Assembly: GCA_903867225.1 (NCBI GenBank) | Contig: CAIPQN010000085.1 | Location: forward strand, 1-64,000 | From: an uncultured Pseudomonadota bacterium | Lineage (GTDB): Bacteria; Pseudomonadota; Gammaproteobacteria; Methylococcales; Methylomonadaceae | Length of the DNA stretch: 64,000 nt | Reading direction: 5' to 3' | Shown: positions 43,793 to 55,065 of the stretch, one piece after another | Layout of the letters: each line of letters starts with the position of its first letter | Position numbering within the stretch: the first letter of the stretch is position 1 | Made by a program: the position numbers and the translations under genes | The notes under the pieces: model-generated | Told to the model about the DNA's origin: nothing | The model's input: the letters and a program-made list of their open reading frames with translations, nothing else | Database searches by the model: none

Positions 43793-44356
43793 CTATTATT
43801 TGAAATAGTGCGAGAAACACCACGACTAACACGCCTAAATCACAAGCAATAAGAGCCGATGTTTTGCTGTGTTGACGCAATAAAAGTTGTATTTTTTAGT
43901 ACCCATATTAAAACGTTGCCTAAGTGTTGAGTTCTGAGAAACGAAAATCAAAAACCTTAAAAGCCTTCCTTCAATAGCTGCTCGGCATTGATTTCCAAGA
44001 ATGACCTGTATTCATAACATCGTCATCTTTATCCAACGAAACATCCAAAGGTATTTTTAAATCTTCCAGTTTGAAAACGGGATAAGACAGATTTGTAAAT
44101 CTTAAATCGCCTAAGACATGAATGAAAACGATAAAATCAGGCGGCGCAACGAGCAAAGAAAAAAGCGACGAATGGCTCGAAGATTTTCGTAAATTCGTTA
44201 GGTTGTGTCGCATAGCTGGCATCAATTGGATTATGAGGCTACGTTTTAGAAAAGCATAAAAAGGTAATTTTCATCTTCATCTTCATCTTCATGCCGCGAT
44301 TGTTGGGCGCGTTCAGGTTGTTGTAGATTGATTTCGCTTTATAGGATTTTAAAAAA
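43793..44356. other. Decayed region between the integrase scar and the kinase gene
   Basis: No convincing gene. A minus-strand frame at 43971-44225 (84 codons, 'HSSLFSLLVAPPDFIVFIHVLGDLRFTNLSYP') and a plus-strand frame at 44122-44259 (45 codons) overlap each other; neither resembles a known protein or has a good ribosome site. The region is probably leftover sequence from a lost integrated element. Confidence 0.45.
44270..44292. repeat. Hexanucleotide tandem repeat (TTCATC)
   Basis: About 3.8 perfect copies of TTCATC lie 65 bases before the kinase ATG. Such repeats can change length by slippage. Confidence 0.85.
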
Positions 44357-44899
44357 ATGAAGGTCATAAAACTAGGTGGCAGTTTGCTTGAAACTGGACA
44401 AATGTTTGGTTGCTTAAAACGCATCGTAGAATCGACTGAACAAACCATTGTGGTTTGTGGTGGTGGCGATTTCGCAAATCAAGTCCGTAAGGCGCAAAAA
44501 AAATGGTATTTCGATGATATTACCGCGCATGAAATGGCGATTTTAGCCATGCAGCAAGTCGCAGTAATGTGCCAAAATTTACAATCTGAATTTGTAATTG
44601 CATTACTTATTGCCGAAATTAAAAATCAGCGTCACATTATTTGGTCGCCAAATATCGATGAATTGAATGCCGCTGAAATTCCTGCAACATGGGATATAAC
44701 CTCAGATAGTTTAGCCGCTTGGCTTGCTATAAAATTAAACGCTGATGAATTGATTGTTGTGAAATCTTGTTACATTGATACGAAACTTACCATGGAGGAA
44801 TTAAGAGAACAGTGTGTTGTTGATTCAACATTTGATGAATTTGTCAAAGGTGCGAAATTTAATGTTATCGTGACATCAGCAAATGATTTTTTGAAATAA
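44357..44899 (+). CDS. Amino-acid-kinase-family protein, MfnE-like
   Basis: 180 residues. 'MKVIKLGGSLLE' and 'IVVCGGGDFANQVRKAQ' are the nucleotide- and phosphate-binding motifs; 'ITSDSLAAWLAIKLNADELIVVKS' is the adenine side. Short relatives of the aspartokinase/uridylate kinase fold occur in methanogens as MfnE (aminomethylfuran phosphate kinase) and in methylotrophs inside tetrahydromethanopterin or methanofuran clusters. I infer that role from family resemblance; none of the other C1-cofactor genes is adjacent. Confidence 0.6.
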   Translation: MKVIKLGGSLLETGQMFGCLKRIVESTEQTIVVCGGGDFANQVRKAQKKWYFDDITAHEMAILAMQQVAVMCQNLQSEFVIALLIAEIKNQRHIIWSPNIDELNAAEIPATWDITSDSLAAWLAIKLNADELIVVKSCYIDTKLTMEELREQCVVDSTFDEFVKGAKFNVIVTSANDFLK

Positions 44900-44926
44900 T
44901 GTTTCAATTTTAAGGACGTACTTTTT

Positions 44927-46204
44927 ATGTTGATATTGTGGACAGACGCGCTGATTTTTAGCTTACTGATTTTAGTGGCAACGCTAATTTATTTTATGCG
45001 TGGAAAAGAACATTTAAAGCGTCCATTAACGACATTACGTCAAAACTCTGTTTGTATGTCGTCGTTGATTATTTTGTTATTTTTCATGACGATTGGCATT
45101 TTAGATTCGATTCATTTCAAACCTCAAACACCAAATAACGAAATTATTAGCGTGTTAGATTGTTTCGCTTCACCGTTGCGTGAACACGGTGAAAAAACCT
45201 ATTCCGAACCGTTTGCAATGACGCTTTATAATAAAGAAATGATTACTCAACCCGACGGTTCGATGCGTTGGGATTATCCACGTTTAACATTTGGCGGACA
45301 GCATTTAGATAATGAAGCGCGAAGACTAGCGGATATTTTTCAAAAAACAGCGATTGGTTTTTTTATCGGTGTAGGAATTTTTGTATTATTGAGTTTTAAA
45401 GTTAAATTGAAATCCACGTTTTTTGTTTTAATCACATTAAGTTCAACGCTAATTTATTTATCGAATTATTATCACATTTTCGGCACTGATAAAGTTGGCG
45501 AAGATGTCTTTTATCAAACCATCAAAAGCATTCGCACAGGCTTAGTTTTAGGCACATTGACGACGCTTATTTTATTACCCCTGTCCTTAATTTTAGGCAT
45601 CTTATCGGGATTTTTTCGTGGCTGGCTAGATGATGTAATTCAGTTTTTATATACGACGTTAAACTCGATTCCGAGTGTTTTGTTAATCGGTGCGTCAGTA
45701 TTGATGGTGCAAGTTTATATGTCGAATCATGAGAGCGATTTCACCAGTTTAATCGTTCGTGCTGATATGCGATTGCTGTTTTTGTGTTTAATTTTAGGCA
45801 TGACAAGTTGGACGGGATTGTGTCGATTATTACGCGCTGAAACATTGAAATTGCGTGAGATGGAATACGTCCAAGCTGCGTATTCATTGGGTGTAAAACA
45901 ACACACGATTTTGCTGCGCCACATTTTGCCAAATGTGATGCACATTGTATTGATTTCGATTGTATTAGATTTTAGCTCGTTGGTTTTAGCTGAGGCTGCG
46001 TTGTCGTATATCAACATCGGCGTAGATTCTAGCACTTACAGCTGGGGAAATATGATTAACGGCGCACGTTTGGAAATGGCACGCGAACCGATTGTTTGGT
46101 GGTCATTAACAGCCGCATTTTTGTTTATGTTTACGTTGGTTTTAGCTGCGAATTTATTTGCTGAAACTGTCCAAACGGCATTTGATCCAAGACGCAGCGA
46201 TTAA
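44927..46204 (+). CDS. ABC transporter permease, DppC/OppC family
   Basis: 425 residues, longer than typical DppC (about 300). Helices at the N-terminus and at about 145-170, then the transport domain with six helices and the EAA-like loop 'YVQAAYSLGVKQHTILLRHILPNVMHIVLIS', ending 'ETVQTAFDPRRSD'. Inner membrane; moves peptides or similar solutes. No ATPase, binding protein or partner permease is in the window, so it must work with genes elsewhere or be an orphan. Confidence 0.8.
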   Translation: MLILWTDALIFSLLILVATLIYFMRGKEHLKRPLTTLRQNSVCMSSLIILLFFMTIGILDSIHFKPQTPNNEIISVLDCFASPLREHGEKTYSEPFAMTLYNKEMITQPDGSMRWDYPRLTFGGQHLDNEARRLADIFQKTAIGFFIGVGIFVLLSFKVKLKSTFFVLITLSSTLIYLSNYYHIFGTDKVGEDVFYQTIKSIRTGLVLGTLTTLILLPLSLILGILSGFFRGWLDDVIQFLYTTLNSIPSVLLIGASVLMVQVYMSNHESDFTSLIVRADMRLLFLCLILGMTSWTGLCRLLRAETLKLREMEYVQAAYSLGVKQHTILLRHILPNVMHIVLISIVLDFSSLVLAEAALSYINIGVDSSTYSWGNMINGARLEMAREPIVWWSLTAAFLFMFTLVLAANLFAETVQTAFDPRRSD

Positions 46205-46224
46205 ATGTTTTAGGCTTGAAAAAT

Positions 46225-46259
46225 AAATGGCGCAATCATAAGCGGATCGCGCCATTTTT
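46225..46259. terminator. Terminator between converging permease and leuA
   Basis: AAATGGCGC at 46225-46233 pairs with GCGCCATTT at 46249-46257, T-rich on the plus strand and A-rich before the stem, so it can serve both directions. Confidence 0.8.
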
Positions 46260-46263
46260 CATT

Positions 46264-47808
46264 TTAAACTTCAGATTTTTGCGGATGTTGACGCGCATTC
46301 ACATTGAGTAATTTGTTTAGCGCGTTGATGTAGGCTTTTGCTGATGCGGTTACAATGTCTGTATCCGCGCCTAAACCGTTCACAATTCGACCTGATTTTT
46401 CTAAACGCACTGTCACTTCGCCTTGCGCGTCTGTGCCATTCGTGACGTTATTTACCGAATAAAGTTCAAGCAATGCGTCTGATTTTACTAATTGTTCAAT
46501 CGCTTTCAACGTAGCATCGACCACCCCGCCACCTGTTGAATTACCTGTCATTTCCTGATTATTTAAACGTAATGTCACAACTGCATTTGGAATCTCACCT
46601 GTTTCTGAACACACTTTCAACGCAACTAATTTAATGTGTTCATCTTCGGCTTCAATACTAGTTTCAGAAATCAACGTTTGCAAATCTTCGTCGAAAATTT
46701 CATGTTTTTTATCTGCTAATTGTTTGAAACGTGCAAAGGCATCGTTCAATTCGGCTTCGCTGTCAAACTCAAAACCTAATTCGTTAATTCGATTTTTGAA
46801 CGCATTGCGTCCAGAATGTTTACCTAGAACCATGCGATTTGCTGTCCAACCAACGTCTTCAGCTCGCATAATTTCATAGGTTTCTCGACTTTTCAAAATA
46901 CCATCTTGATGAATTCCTGCTTCGTGTGCGAAAGCATTTGCTCCAACAATTGCTTTGTTCGGCTGCACAGGAAAACCTGTAATCGACGAAACTAATTTTG
47001 AACACGTCAAGATTTCACGAGTATCAATACGGGTTTGACAATCAAATACATCGTGGCGCGTGCGAACCGCCATCACGACTTCTTCAAGAGAAGCATTGCC
47101 CGCTCGTTCGCCCAAACCGTTAATTGTACATTCCACTTGCCTTGCGCCGTTCATGACCGCAGAAAGTGAATTTGCCACCGCTAACCCGAGGTCGTTGTGG
47201 CAATGAACAGAAAAAATTGCTTTGTCCGAATTTGGAATGCGCTCAATTAAATGTTTAATCGTCGCGCCAAATTGTTGCGGAATACTATAACCAACCGTGT
47301 CTGGAATGTTTAACGTTGTTGCACCTGCGTTGATGACCGCTTCCAAAATGCGACACAAAAAATCTTCGTCTGAACGTCCAGCATCTTCAGGCGAAAATTC
47401 CACATCGTCCGTGTATTGTCGCGCACGTTTGACGGCTTTGACGGCGTGTTCAATCACCTGTTCAGGAGTCATGTTGAGCTTCATTTGCATGTGAATTGGT
47501 GAAGTCGCAATAAACGTGTGAATGCGTGATTGTTTCGCACCTTTCAAGGCTTCGCCCGCACGGTCAATATCTTTATCCAATGCACGGGCTAAACCACAAA
47601 CAATGCTATCTTTAATCACATTCGCAACGGCTTGCACCGCTTCAAAATCGCCAATGCTTGCGGCAGGAAAACCCGCTTCAATTATGTTCACTTTTAAACG
47701 TTCTAAAGCCCGCGCAATACGAATTTTTTCGTCACGAGTCATTGATGCGCCTGGGCTTTGTTCGCCATCACGCAAGGTTGTATCAAATATAATTAGTTGG
47801 TCTTTCAT
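46264..47808 (-). CDS. leuA: 2-isopropylmalate synthase
   Basis: 514 residues. '[23 protein letters not shown]' with metal-binding Asp, '[17 protein letters not shown]', '[17 protein letters not shown]', and a C-terminal leucine-sensing domain (from about 390). First committed step of leucine synthesis. It follows pssA by 24 bases, a common arrangement. Confidence 0.96.
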   Translation of the reverse strand: MKDQLIIFDTTLRDGEQSPGASMTRDEKIRIARALERLKVNIIEAGFPAASIGDFEAVQAVANVIKDSIVCGLARALDKDIDRAGEALKGAKQSRIHTFIATSPIHMQMKLNMTPEQVIEHAVKAVKRARQYTDDVEFSPEDAGRSDEDFLCRILEAVINAGATTLNIPDTVGYSIPQQFGATIKHLIERIPNSDKAIFSVHCHNDLGLAVANSLSAVMNGARQVECTINGLGERAGNASLEEVVMAVRTRHDVFDCQTRIDTREILTCSKLVSSITGFPVQPNKAIVGANAFAHEAGIHQDGILKSRETYEIMRAEDVGWTANRMVLGKHSGRNAFKNRINELGFEFDSEAELNDAFARFKQLADKKHEIFDEDLQTLISETSIEAEDEHIKLVALKVCSETGEIPNAVVTLRLNNQEMTGNSTGGGVVDATLKAIEQLVKSDALLELYSVNNVTNGTDAQGEVTVRLEKSGRIVNGLGADTDIVTASAKAYINALNKLLNVNARQHPQKSEV

Positions 47809-47832
47809 ATTATTTCTAAATCCAAAATAAAA

Positions 47833-48573
47833 TTAGTTTTTGCGAGCTTGTAATTTTTTACGACGCATAATCAGCGTAACGAGTGGCCCTGAAATCGCAT
47901 AACCCAAGAAAAGTAAAAATAACATAGTTTGTGGTTGTGCCATCACAAAAGCGATACTCAACATCACGGCAATTGCTACAAAAAATGGAACTTTCCCTTT
48001 TAAATCAATTTCTTTGAAACTTGAATAACGGAAATTACTCACCATTAACAAGCCCGTGCAAATTGTTAAAATCAATGCGATATATTTCAACGATTCAATT
48101 TCCCAACCGTGTTCTAAGCAAAGCCAAATAAATCCAGCTAAAATCGCAGCAGCTGCGGGGCTTGGTAAGCCTTGAAAATAACGTTTATCAGCAGAAGTGA
48201 GTTGCGTATTAAATCTTGCTAATCGTAATGCGCCACCTGCTGTATGAACGAAAGCGGCAAATAATCCGACTTTTCCTAAACTCGAAAATGCCCATAAATA
48301 AATGACCAAAGCAGGTGCAACAGCGAATGAAACCATGTCTGACAAACTGTCATATTGTGCGCCAAACTCACTTTGTGTATTCGTTAAACGCGCCACTCGC
48401 CCATCTAAACCGTCTAAAATCATTGCCACAAAAATTGCCACAACTGAAATGTCGTAATGCTGATTCATGGCAGACGTTATTGCGTAAAAACCTGAAAATA
48501 ACGCGCCTGTTGTAAATAAATTGGGAAGTAGATAAATGCCACGACGGCGAATAGTTAATTTTTCAACACTCAT
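47833..48573 (-). CDS. pssA: CDP-diacylglycerol-serine O-phosphatidyltransferase
   Basis: 246 residues from ATG 48573; a GTG at 48582 would add three. CDP-alcohol phosphotransferase motif 'DGLDGRVARL' then 'GAQYDSLSD'; about seven membrane helices. Makes phosphatidylserine for phosphatidylethanolamine. This is the integral-membrane (type II) form, not the peripheral E. coli form. Confidence 0.93.
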   Translation of the reverse strand: MSVEKLTIRRRGIYLLPNLFTTGALFSGFYAITSAMNQHYDISVVAIFVAMILDGLDGRVARLTNTQSEFGAQYDSLSDMVSFAVAPALVIYLWAFSSLGKVGLFAAFVHTAGGALRLARFNTQLTSADKRYFQGLPSPAAAAILAGFIWLCLEHGWEIESLKYIALILTICTGLLMVSNFRYSSFKEIDLKGKVPFFVAIAVMLSIAFVMAQPQTMLFLLFLGYAISGPLVTLIMRRKKLQARKN

Positions 48574-48628
48574 AATTGCCACAAAAGGTAGTGATTTCGA
48601 TAGTGCAGATTATACACGAAACCACTTT

Positions 48629-49249
48629 TTATGCCTTGAAGCCCTTCGCCAAAATATAAACTTCATTGCTGCGCGGACGTGAAGCCTTGGGTTTGCGAAT
48701 AATTACCGTCGTAAATGCTTGTTGAACTTCTTTAAAATACGCTTCAAACCCTTCGCCTTGAAATAATTTTACGAGAAAAACGCCGTTTTTCGTGAGGACG
48801 GTTTTCGCCGTGTCTAACGCCAATTCACCCAAAAAAATCGACCGCGCTTGATCGGTGCTTTTATTGCCGCTCATATTTGGTGCCATATCGGACAATACCA
48901 AATGAATCGGTGCATTATTCAAAACAGCATAAAGTTCATTCAAAACAGATTCTTCTCGAAAATCGCCGATAATCATATCTACATCGTCAATCGGCTCCAT
49001 TGGTAAAATATCTAAGGCGACTAATCGCCCATTTTTGCCTAATAATTGCCGCGCAAACTGTGACCAACCGCCAGGTGCCGCGCCCAAATCGACGATATTC
49101 ATACCCGCTTTAATCAATTTATCTTTTTCGTGAATTTCTTTGAGTTTGAAAACAGCGCGAGAACGATAACCTTGCGCTTTCGCCATCTTGACGTATTCGT
49201 CGTCGAAATGCTCTTGCATCCATTGTGTACTGCTTTTAGTTCGTGCCAT
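48629..49249 (-). CDS. rlmE: 23S rRNA (uridine-2552-2'-O)-methyltransferase
   Basis: 206 residues. AdoMet motif '[15 protein letters not shown]'; catalytic K-D-K-E includes '[10 protein letters not shown]' and '[11 protein letters not shown]'. Divergent from yhbY. The usual downstream gene ftsH is absent here. Confidence 0.95.
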   Translation of the reverse strand: MARTKSSTQWMQEHFDDEYVKMAKAQGYRSRAVFKLKEIHEKDKLIKAGMNIVDLGAAPGGWSQFARQLLGKNGRLVALDILPMEPIDDVDMIIGDFREESVLNELYAVLNNAPIHLVLSDMAPNMSGNKSTDQARSIFLGELALDTAKTVLTKNGVFLVKLFQGEGFEAYFKEVQQAFTTVIIRKPKASRPRSNEVYILAKGFKA

Positions 49250-49310
49250 AACGCGCCATTTTTAGTGTAGAATTGAGCTTTATCAAGCCTTTTGAGAGTA
49301 GGAAAAATCT

Positions 49311-49580
49311 GTGGATGCAGCAAAAAAGAAAAAATTTAAATCGGAAGCACATCATTTAAATCCCGTTGTTATGATTGGAAACGCAGGTTTAACAGCGGCA
49401 GTTTTAGCAGAAATTGAATCGGCACTGGATATTCATGAATTGATTAAAGTGAAAATTCGTGCGGAACGTGATGCGCGTAAAACGATTTGTGACGAAATTT
49501 GCGCTTCGACCAAAGCTGAATTGGTGCAATCGATTGGGCAAATTATTGTGATTTATCGTTTGAATCCGAACAAAAAATAA
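49311..49580 (+). CDS. yhbY: YhbY-family RNA-binding protein
   Basis: 89 residues from GTG 49311. 'LNPVVMIGNAGLTAAVLAEIESALDIHELIKVKI' with the GxxG loop is the CRM domain; associates with pre-50S ribosomes. Confidence 0.92.
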   Translation: MDAAKKKKFKSEAHHLNPVVMIGNAGLTAAVLAEIESALDIHELIKVKIRAERDARKTICDEICASTKAELVQSIGQIIVIYRLNPNKK

Positions 49581-49586
49581 AGCGTC

Positions 49587-49625
49587 AAAGGTTCAAATGC
49601 TTGCAAATTTGAACCTTTCATTTTT
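49587..49625 (+). terminator. Terminator between yhbY and greA (converging)
   Basis: AAAGGTTCAAAT at 49587-49598 pairs with ATTTGAACCTTT at 49607-49618, followed by CATTTTT on the plus strand. Confidence 0.85.
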
Positions 49626-50100
49626 AGATATATTGAATCGAGATAATCTCGTATTCCACATCGCCAGCAGGTGCTTTTACTGTCACGACATCCTCTGCTT
49701 CTTTACCAATCAACGCCCGTGCAATCGGTGAACCGATTGAAATTCGACCTTCTTTAATGCTCGCCTCGTCTTCACCAACAATTTGATACGTTACGCGCGT
49801 TTCATTGTCTAAATTTTCAAGTTCAACCGTCGCGCCAAAAATCACTTTTCCACCTGCATCAACTTTCGTGACATCGATAATTTGTGCATTCGCTAATTTC
49901 CCTTCGATTTCACCGATGCGCCCTTCGGCAAAACTTTGTTGTTCTTTTGCGGCATGATATTCGGCATTTTCTTTTAAATCACCGTGCGCTCGCGCTTCAG
50001 AAATCGCGTTAATAATGCGTGGACGAACAACAGATTTTAATTCGTTTAATTCAGCATTTAATTTTTCTGCACCTTTGACAGTTAAAGGGACTTTGCTCAT
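49624..50100 (-). CDS. greA: Transcription elongation factor GreA
   Basis: 158 residues. N-terminal coiled coil with the acidic tip '[19 protein letters not shown]' and C-terminal FKBP-like domain ('[25 protein letters not shown]'). Frees backtracked RNA polymerase. Downstream of carB on the same strand. Confidence 0.97.
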   Translation of the reverse strand: MSKVPLTVKGAEKLNAELNELKSVVRPRIINAISEARAHGDLKENAEYHAAKEQQSFAEGRIGEIEGKLANAQIIDVTKVDAGGKVIFGATVELENLDNETRVTYQIVGEDEASIKEGRISIGSPIARALIGKEAEDVVTVKAPAGDVEYEIISIQYI

Positions 50101-50128
50101 TTTTTGAAACTCCGATAATTTTTTGACA

Positions 50129-50154
50129 ATGGGCGGGACTCTTTCACGCCCATT
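50129..50154. promoter_or_regulatory. Hairpin between carB and greA
   Basis: AATGGGCG at 50129-50136 pairs with CGCCCATT at 50147-50154. The T run is on the plus-strand side, so for carB mRNA it is a hairpin without a normal U tail; read-through into greA is likely. Confidence 0.4.
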
Positions 50155-50163
50155 TTTTTGATT

Positions 50164-53100
50164 TTATTTCAGGCTTTTGTGCAAATCTTGCAAGCAATTC
50201 ACATCGCCTGCATCGAGTTCACCCAATGCGAAACACGCGGCTCTTGCACCCGCCATCGTTGTGTAATATGTCACACGATGTTGCAAGGCTTCGCGGCGCA
50301 TCGTGAATGAATCGGAAATGGCTTTTTTGCCTTCGGTGGTGTTAATAATCAGTTGAATTTGATCATTTTTAATCATATCAACGGTATTCGGACGACCTTC
50401 ATTTACTTTGCAAACAACTTCACACGGCAAATCATTTTCTTTTAAGAATCGAGCCGTGCCACCTGTTGCGACGATTTCGTAATTTTTCGCAATTAACATT
50501 CGCGCAATTTCAGGCAATTTCGCTTTGTCTTTGTCACGAATACTGATTAGCACTTTGCCCGTGTGGCTTAAGTCAACACCAGCGGCGCGTTGTGATTTTG
50601 CAAAGGCTTCGCCGAACGTTTTACCCACGCCCATGACTTCGCCTGTCGATTTCATTTCAGGACCGAGTAATGGGTCAACACCTGGGAATTTTACAAACGG
50701 AAAAACAGCTTCTTTAACAGAGAAATAATCAGGAATGCGTTCTTCGGTAATGCCTTGTTGTTCAAGTGTTTGCCCAACCATAACGCGAGCGGCAATTTTT
50801 GCCAACGGATAACCTGTTGCTTTTGAAACAAATGGCGCAGTCCGTGACGCTCTTGGATTCACTTCTAAAACGTAAATATCTTCGCCTTGAATCGCAAACT
50901 GCGTATTCATCAAACCACGCACGCCTAAGGCTTCTGCCATTTTGGCAACTTGTTCACGCAATTTATCTTGCAACGCAGGAGCTAAATCATAAGGAGGCAA
51001 CGAACACGCTGAATCGCCTGAATGTACGCCAGCTTGCTCAATATGTTCCATTAAACCGCCGATTAACACCCGTTCGCCGTCATAAATTGCATCAACGTCC
51101 ATTTCCACCGCGTCATCTAAAAAGCGGTCTAGCAAAACAGGCGAATCGTGAGACACACTGACGGCTTCTTTCATGTAGCGTTGCAAACCTTCTTCGTTGA
51201 ACACGATTTCCATTGCTCGCCCACCCAAAACATAAGATGGACGTACAACCAATGGATAACCTAATTCTTTGGCAGCGTTAATGGCTTGCTCAGTTGAACG
51301 CGCTGTCGCATTTGGTGGCTGTTTCAAACCGATTCGTTCCAATAATTTTTGGAAACGTTCACGGTCTTCCGCCAAATCAATCGAATCAGGCGACGTGCCA
51401 ATAATTGGAACGCCAGCCGCTTCTAAAGCGCGTGCTAATTTCAACGGCGTTTGTCCGCCATATTGAACGATGACACCTTTCGGTTTTTCAATGTGGACGA
51501 TTTCTAAAACATCTTCGAGCGTCAACGATTCAAAATATAAACGGTCAGAGGTATCAAAATCAGTTGAAACAGTTTCAGGATTACAGTTCACCATAATCGT
51601 TTCGTAACCGTCTTCGCGCAATGCCAATGCCGCGTGAACACAGCAATAATCGAACTCAATCCCTTGCCCGATACGATTTGGACCGCCCCCTAAAATAATG
51701 ATTTTTTCTTTATCCGAAACTCGTGCTTCGCATTCTTCTTCATAAGTCGAATACAAATAAGCGGTGTCGGACGAAAATTCTGCCGCACACGAATCAATGC
51801 GTTTATAAACGGGACGAATGTTTTGTTTATGGCGAATGTTGCGGACTTCGGTTTCAGACGCATCGAGCAATTTTGCCAAACGTAAATCTGAGAAACCTTT
51901 GCGTTTCAGTTTATATAATTCGCCTGCTTTCAATGTTGAAAGTGTTTTCGTTGAAAGCGATTTTTCCGTTAAAACTAAATCTTCAATTTGTGCTAAAAAC
52001 CACGGATCGATTTTGCTTGATTCGTGAACTTCGGCAATCGTCATGCCGCTACGGAACGCATCAGCAACGTACAATAATCTATCAGGACCTGGATGACGCA
52101 TTTCACGGCGCATTTTGTCGCCTGCATCATCTGCTGTTAAATCGGTAATTTCGTCCAATCCGCTGATACCGATTTCTAAACCGCGCAACGCTTTTTGCAA
52201 TGATTCTTGGAATGTGCGACCAATCGCCATCACTTCGCCGACGGATTTCATTTGCGTCGTTAAACGGTCGTCAGCTTGCGGGAACTTTTCAAAGGTAAAA
52301 CGCGGCACTTTTACAACAACGTAATCAATCGACGGCTCAAACGAAGCAGGCGTTTTGCCACCCGTAATTTCGTTTTGTAATTCGTCGAGCGTGAAACCTA
52401 CCGCTAATTTCGCCGCCACTTTTGCAATCGGGAAGCCTGTTGCTTTCGATGCTAACGCTGAAGAACGTGAAACACGCGGATTCATTTCGATAATAATCAT
52501 GCGCCCATCGACGGGGTTAATCGCCACTTGAACATTTGAACCACCTGTATCAACCCCTATTTCACGCAAAATGGCAAGCGACACGTTACGCAAAATTTGA
52601 TATTCCTTGTCGGTCAAGGTTTGTGCTGGCGCGACGGTGATTGAATCGCCCGTGTGAACGCCCATCGGGTCAAAATTTTCAATCGAACAAACGATGATGC
52701 AATTGTCTTTCGTATCGCGGACAACTTCCATTTCGTACTCTTTCCAACCAAGTACCGATTCTTCGATTAACAACTCGTTGGTCGGTGACAAATACAAACC
52801 GCGTTCACAAATTTCGATAAATTCTTCTTTGTTGTACGCAATCCCACCGCCACTTCCGCCCATTGTGAAAGAGGGACGAATAACCGTTGGATAACCGACT
52901 TCTTTTTGGGCAGCTAAGGCTTCTTCCATCGTGTGTGCGGTTTTGGATTTGGCAACTTCTAAACCAATTTTTGCCATTGCATCATTGAAAAGTTGACGGT
53001 CTTCGGCTTTATTAATGGCTTCTTTGCTCGCACCAATCATTTCGACGTTGTATTTTGCCAGCACACCGTGTTTGTCCAAATCTAACGCGCAATTCAATGC

Positions 53101-53382
53101 AGTTTGCCCGCCCATAGTTGGCAAAATTGCGTCGGGGCGTTCTTTGGCAATGATTTTTTCAACGGTTTGCCAATCAATCGGTTCGATATAAACCGCGTCC
53201 GCCATGTCGGGGTCGGTCATGATTGTGGCAGGATTTGAATTCACCAAAATTACGCGATAACCTTCTTCGCGTAACGCTTTGCAGGCTTGTGTTCCTGAGT
53301 AATCGAATTCACACGCTTGACCAATGACAATTGGCCCTGCGCCTAATAATAAAATGGATTTTATGTCGGTTCTTTTTGGCAT
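50164..53382 (-). CDS. carB: Carbamoyl-phosphate synthase large subunit
   Basis: 1072 residues, standard. Two homologous ATP-grasp halves ('[20 protein letters not shown]' and '[18 protein letters not shown]') and the C-terminal allosteric domain ('[16 protein letters not shown]'). Uses ammonia from CarA to form carbamoyl phosphate for pyrimidines and arginine. Confidence 0.98.
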   Translation of the reverse strand: MPKRTDIKSILLLGAGPIVIGQACEFDYSGTQACKALREEGYRVILVNSNPATIMTDPDMADAVYIEPIDWQTVEKIIAKERPDAILPTMGGQTALNCALDLDKHGVLAKYNVEMIGASKEAINKAEDRQLFNDAMAKIGLEVAKSKTAHTMEEALAAQKEVGYPTVIRPSFTMGGSGGGIAYNKEEFIEICERGLYLSPTNELLIEESVLGWKEYEMEVVRDTKDNCIIVCSIENFDPMGVHTGDSITVAPAQTLTDKEYQILRNVSLAILREIGVDTGGSNVQVAINPVDGRMIIIEMNPRVSRSSALASKATGFPIAKVAAKLAVGFTLDELQNEITGGKTPASFEPSIDYVVVKVPRFTFEKFPQADDRLTTQMKSVGEVMAIGRTFQESLQKALRGLEIGISGLDEITDLTADDAGDKMRREMRHPGPDRLLYVADAFRSGMTIAEVHESSKIDPWFLAQIEDLVLTEKSLSTKTLSTLKAGELYKLKRKGFSDLRLAKLLDASETEVRNIRHKQNIRPVYKRIDSCAAEFSSDTAYLYSTYEEECEARVSDKEKIIILGGGPNRIGQGIEFDYCCVHAALALREDGYETIMVNCNPETVSTDFDTSDRLYFESLTLEDVLEIVHIEKPKGVIVQYGGQTPLKLARALEAAGVPIIGTSPDSIDLAEDRERFQKLLERIGLKQPPNATARSTEQAINAAKELGYPLVVRPSYVLGGRAMEIVFNEEGLQRYMKEAVSVSHDSPVLLDRFLDDAVEMDVDAIYDGERVLIGGLMEHIEQAGVHSGDSACSLPPYDLAPALQDKLREQVAKMAEALGVRGLMNTQFAIQGEDIYVLEVNPRASRTAPFVSKATGYPLAKIAARVMVGQTLEQQGITEERIPDYFSVKEAVFPFVKFPGVDPLLGPEMKSTGEVMGVGKTFGEAFAKSQRAAGVDLSHTGKVLISIRDKDKAKLPEIARMLIAKNYEIVATGGTARFLKENDLPCEVVCKVNEGRPNTVDMIKNDQIQLIINTTEGKKAISDSFTMRREALQHRVTYYTTMAGARAACFALGELDAGDVNCLQDLHKSLK

Positions 53383-53429
53383 ATTTTTCTATGAGGCTCG
53401 TATTTTTAGGGCTGAACGAAATGGGAAAA

Positions 53430-54551
53430 TTAACGGGCGTTCATCAAGTCGATAAACTCATCAAATAACGCTTCAACATCGTGAGGACCTGGACTTGCTT
53501 CGGGATGACCTTGGAAACTAAACGCTGGGCAATCTGTTCGTTTAATACCTTGCAAACTGCCGTCAAATAAGGATTTGTACGTTGCAACTAAATTGGCAGG
53601 CAAACTCGCTTCATTAACAGCGAAACCATGATTTTGACTGCTAATCATCACACGACCAGTGGCAATTTCTTGAACGGGATGATTTGCGCCATGATGTCCG
53701 AATTTCATTTTTTCGGTTTTCGCGCCACTCGCTAAAGCTAATAGTTGATGTCCTAAACAAATGCCGAAAACAGGTATTTTCGTTTCTAAAATCGTTTTAA
53801 TCGCTTCGATTGCGTAAGTACAAGGTTCTGGATCACCAGGACCATTTGATAAAAATACGCCGTCTGGTTTTAATGCTAAAACTTCAGAAGCAGGTGTTTT
53901 TGCTGGGACAACTGTTACGCGGCAACCACGATTTGCCAACAAACGTAAAATGTTTCGTTTCACGCCAAAATCGTATGCAACAACGTGTTTCGTTAAATTT
54001 TCAGCATGTTTGTGACCGTCTTTCAAATCCCAAATGTTTTCTGTCCATTCGTAGGTTTCAGATGTTGTCACTTCTTTCGCTAAATCTAAACCTTTCAAAC
54101 CTGCGAATTTTTCAATGGCAGCTTTCGCTTTTTCAACTGTTTCAATTTCGCCAGCGATAATGCAACCACGTTGTGCGCCGTTATCACGCAAAATGCGGGT
54201 TAATTTTCGCGTATCGATTTCAGCGATTGCTACGACATTGTTATCAATTAAATACTGTTGCAACGTTTTTTCACTGCGCCAATTGCTCGTTAACAATGGT
54301 AAATCACGAATCACCAAACCACTCACAAAAACGCTATGTGATTCTTGATCTTCCTCAGTTGTGCCGACATTGCCGATGTGGGGATAAGTTAGTGTAACAA
54401 TTTGCTGTGCGTAAGAGGGATCGCTCAAAATTTCTTGATAACCCGTCATTGCGGTATTAAAAACAACTTCGCCAACGCTACAACCCGCTGCGCCTATGGA
54501 TACACCGTTAAAAACGGTGCCGTCTTCTAACACTAATTGTGCGGAACTCAT
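53430..54551 (-). CDS. carA: Carbamoyl-phosphate synthase small subunit
   Basis: 373 residues. Class I glutaminase: Cys in '[16 protein letters not shown]', His in '[13 protein letters not shown]'. It lies 47 bases upstream of carB. Confidence 0.97.
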   Translation of the reverse strand: MSSAQLVLEDGTVFNGVSIGAAGCSVGEVVFNTAMTGYQEILSDPSYAQQIVTLTYPHIGNVGTTEEDQESHSVFVSGLVIRDLPLLTSNWRSEKTLQQYLIDNNVVAIAEIDTRKLTRILRDNGAQRGCIIAGEIETVEKAKAAIEKFAGLKGLDLAKEVTTSETYEWTENIWDLKDGHKHAENLTKHVVAYDFGVKRNILRLLANRGCRVTVVPAKTPASEVLALKPDGVFLSNGPGDPEPCTYAIEAIKTILETKIPVFGICLGHQLLALASGAKTEKMKFGHHGANHPVQEIATGRVMISSQNHGFAVNEASLPANLVATYKSLFDGSLQGIKRTDCPAFSFQGHPEASPGPHDVEALFDEFIDLMNAR

Positions 54552-54577
54552 CGAAATTATTACCCTCTAATGTGCAA

Positions 54578-54606
54578 AACGGGATTCGTCCAAAACGCCT
54601 CCCGTT
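54578..54606 (-). promoter_or_regulatory. Hairpin in the carAB leader
   Basis: On the minus strand AACGGGA and TCCCGTT (54600-54606 and 54578-54584) can pair around a 15-base loop, just before carA. No U run follows; function unknown. Confidence 0.45.
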
Positions 54607-54624
54607 GTTAAAAAATCTGTGGCA

Positions 54625-54653
54625 ACTATACAAAATTATGCCGTTTTGGTCAT
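54625..54653 (-). promoter_or_regulatory. Promoter of carAB
   Basis: Minus strand: ATGACC at 54653-54648, 17-base spacer, TATAGT at 54630-54625, about 75 bases before carA. Confidence 0.6.
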
Positions 54654-55065
54654 TAACAATTTTAAAATAATTTAGACGTTACCAATACATTCGCCAAAAT
54701 TAAAAAATAGTACAGTGAACTTCAAAATCAATACTATTAAATTAAGAAAAAACTTTAAAAACAATGTCTTTCCTGCGCTTGTAAAAATCCAATTTCTTAT
54801 TGGTCATGAACAACGAGGACGTTGGCTATTTTGATTTGTTCTTGGAAGATGAATATGGAAAGTATGATTCAACGTTCAATTTTGGTTGAATCATATCAGT
54901 GCTGCATTGTTCGTATTTAATGCGTTTTAAAGATTCAGCTAAAAAATATATTCGATTCTTTTGTCTGTATTATGTGTGCTTGATCCAGAATTTACCTTTT
55001 AATGGAATTTTTTTAGATTTAAAAGTTGGTATGTTCATTGTTTTACCTTTGTGTTTTGGTGTGAT
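54654..55065. other. Non-coding gap between carA promoter and pabB end
   Basis: About 410 AT-rich bases without a supportable gene. A 27-codon plus frame at 54806-54889 ends inside an inverted repeat, ATGATTCAAC at 54864-54873 and GTTGAATCAT at 54885-54894. Probably decayed sequence. Confidence 0.5.

Noticed and set aside
43971..44225. 84-codon minus-strand frame
   Set aside because: No family resemblance or ribosome site; it overlaps another weak frame in decayed sequence.
54806..54889. 27-codon frame in the carA-pabB gap
   Set aside because: Too short, ends in an inverted repeat, no recognisable product.
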